DNA from: an uncultured bacterium
Lineage (GTDB): Bacteria > Bacteroidota > Bacteroidia > Sphingobacteriales > Sphingobacteriaceae
Direction: 5' to 3'
Assembly: GCA_903828245.1 (NCBI GenBank)
Contig: CAIKLP010000026.1
Span: 1-41,298 of the forward strand
DNA length: 41,298 bases
How positions within the stretch are numbered: position 1 is the stretch's first letter; every line of letters begins with the position of its first letter. Positions 40,733 through 41,298 of this stretch are shown here, piece by piece. Made by a program: the position numbers and the translations under genes. The notes under the pieces were generated by a model, which saw only the letters and a list, made by a program, of their open reading frames with translations, was not told where the DNA came from and did no database searches.

Positions 40733-41298
40733 TTATCGAATAATTAATACAGGCACTTTTACGCGGTGCCTTAACGAATCTAATGTGGTGCCAAAGATAA
40801 TATCTTTTATTCCTTTATGGCCATGTGCACCCAAAACCAATAAATCTATTTTGGATTGATTCACAATTTGCGCAATGGCTTTGGCTGGATTACCATAGCC
40901 TAAGGCAATTTCCACTTGATAGCCTTGCGCCATTAAATCTTGTTGGTATTTTTCTAAGTTGATGCGATCTGCCCTACTCTCGTGGTCGTCGCTGGCTTGG
41001 CCTGCATAATTGGCATTCACCGTTTCAATACTATGAATTAATAAATAAGTGGCTTCGGTTCCACCTTGCTGAATGGCAGCGGTAATGGTTTGTTTGTCTA
41101 CCGCCGAAAAACCAATGGCTATGGCAATTCTATTGGGTTTAGCAGGAATTTGAATATTAAAGTTTTCTGCAATGCCATGTGGAATTAAATTTTTAGTGAA
41201 TTGAATATTAAAAAAGGGTGCTAGAAAAATATAAATCAATAAAATGGCCGATAGTAGCAAACAAATAATCACTACTATTTCTATTGAATTTAAATTCT
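40733..41298 (-). CDS. C-terminal part of a membrane transporter fused to a universal stress domain (probably Nramp-USP), 5' end off the right edge
   Basis: The frame is open to the window edge with no stop, so the GTG at 41272 is not a trustworthy start. The visible N-terminal part (SIEIVVIICLLLSAILLIYI, then FLAPFF) is a membrane helix. From ~55 residues on it is a UspA domain: IAIAIGFSAVDKQTITAAIQ, an LLIHSIE strand, and the ATP-binding motif GAHGHKGIKDIIFGTT, ending VPVLIIR. A last transporter helix followed by a Usp domain is a known arrangement in Bacteroidota Nramp (MntH-like) metal transporters, which is what I infer here. A membrane-anchored stand-alone USP is the alternative. smpB follows after two bases. 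Confidence 0.72.
   Translation of the reverse strand, partial: NLNSIEIVVIICLLLSAILLIYIFLAPFFNIQFTKNLIPHGIAENFNIQIPAKPNRIAIAIGFSAVDKQTITAAIQQGGTEATYLLIHSIETVNANYAGQASDDHESRADRINLEKYQQDLMAQGYQVEIALGYGNPAKAIAQIVNQSKIDLLVLGAHGHKGIKDIIFGTTLDSLRHRVKVPVLIIR

Noticed and set aside
40733-41272. Complete 179-aa universal stress protein
   Set aside because: The frame has no stop upstream to the window edge and begins within a membrane helix, so the GTG start is arbitrary.

Overview
Most of this window (about 586 to the right edge) is an AT-rich chromosome segment of a Bacteroidota bacterium. The evidence is the TTTG / TAnnTTTG promoters typical of that phylum, the ftsK-lolA gene pair, an OmpA protein with calcium-binding thrombospondin type 3 repeats, type B L31, signal peptides ending in FAQ or NAQ, and SSC lipoboxes. 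Nearly all of it is ordinary housekeeping or envelope sequence, densely packed, with no insertion sequence, phage or CRISPR array that I can see.

The first ~585 bases are not bacterial. On the minus strand, 519 down to the left edge is an uninterrupted 173-codon reading frame, but only if TAA and TAG mean glutamine: 11 of its 14 Gln codons are TAA or TAG and there is no in-frame TGA. The protein begins with a Dpy-30 motif, then a probable coiled coil and the start of what may be a GAF-like domain. This resembles a ciliary radial-spoke protein (RSP2-like). Just 42 bp upstream of its ATG lies G4T4G4T4G4 (562-581) followed by TTTT. That is the hypotrich/stichotrich ciliate macronuclear telomere at its canonical 20-bp duplex length. 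So the left end is the tip of a ciliate nanochromosome (Oxytricha/Stylonychia type), fused through its telomere to a bacterial lolA gene that is cut after about 57 codons. It is either a library, amplification or assembly chimera, or a real end-joining event between a ciliate chromosome and a bacterium living with it. The sequence alone cannot decide, and a chimera is the simpler explanation.

Bacterial layout. 586-12095 (minus): a run of genes transcribed leftward, GlmU-like nucleotidyltransferase, tpiA, prmA, a 1454-aa secreted protein of unknown function, mpl, ftsK and truncated lolA. 12196-12941 (minus): rpmE2 and mce. 13081-15070 (plus): the iscS-iscU-iscA iron-sulfur operon with a clear promoter and terminator. 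15145-20296 (plus): acyl-CoA synthetase, tRNA with CAT anticodon, HAD phosphatase, a PD40 propeller protein and an M28 peptidase. 20300-21769 (minus): rpoN, divergent from asnS (21854-23368), which carries an unusual ~85-residue insertion. 23607-27601 (plus): rpmH-rnpA-yidD-ctp-tauE-tsaB, tightly packed and closed by a hairpin terminator.

27630-34207 (minus): an envelope cluster of a 892-aa membrane-anchored protein, a 538-aa lipoprotein and an OmpA/TSP3 protein. 34333-37190 (plus): DUF423 and priA, the latter starting at TTG inside the DUF423 stop. 37192-39521 (minus): a lipoprotein overlapping a polyprenyl-phosphate sugar transferase. 39610-40269 (plus): pcm. 40284 to the right edge (minus): smpB and the 3' end of a gene that looks like an Nramp transporter fused to a universal-stress domain. 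No bacterial stretch longer than about 300 bases lacks a gene.
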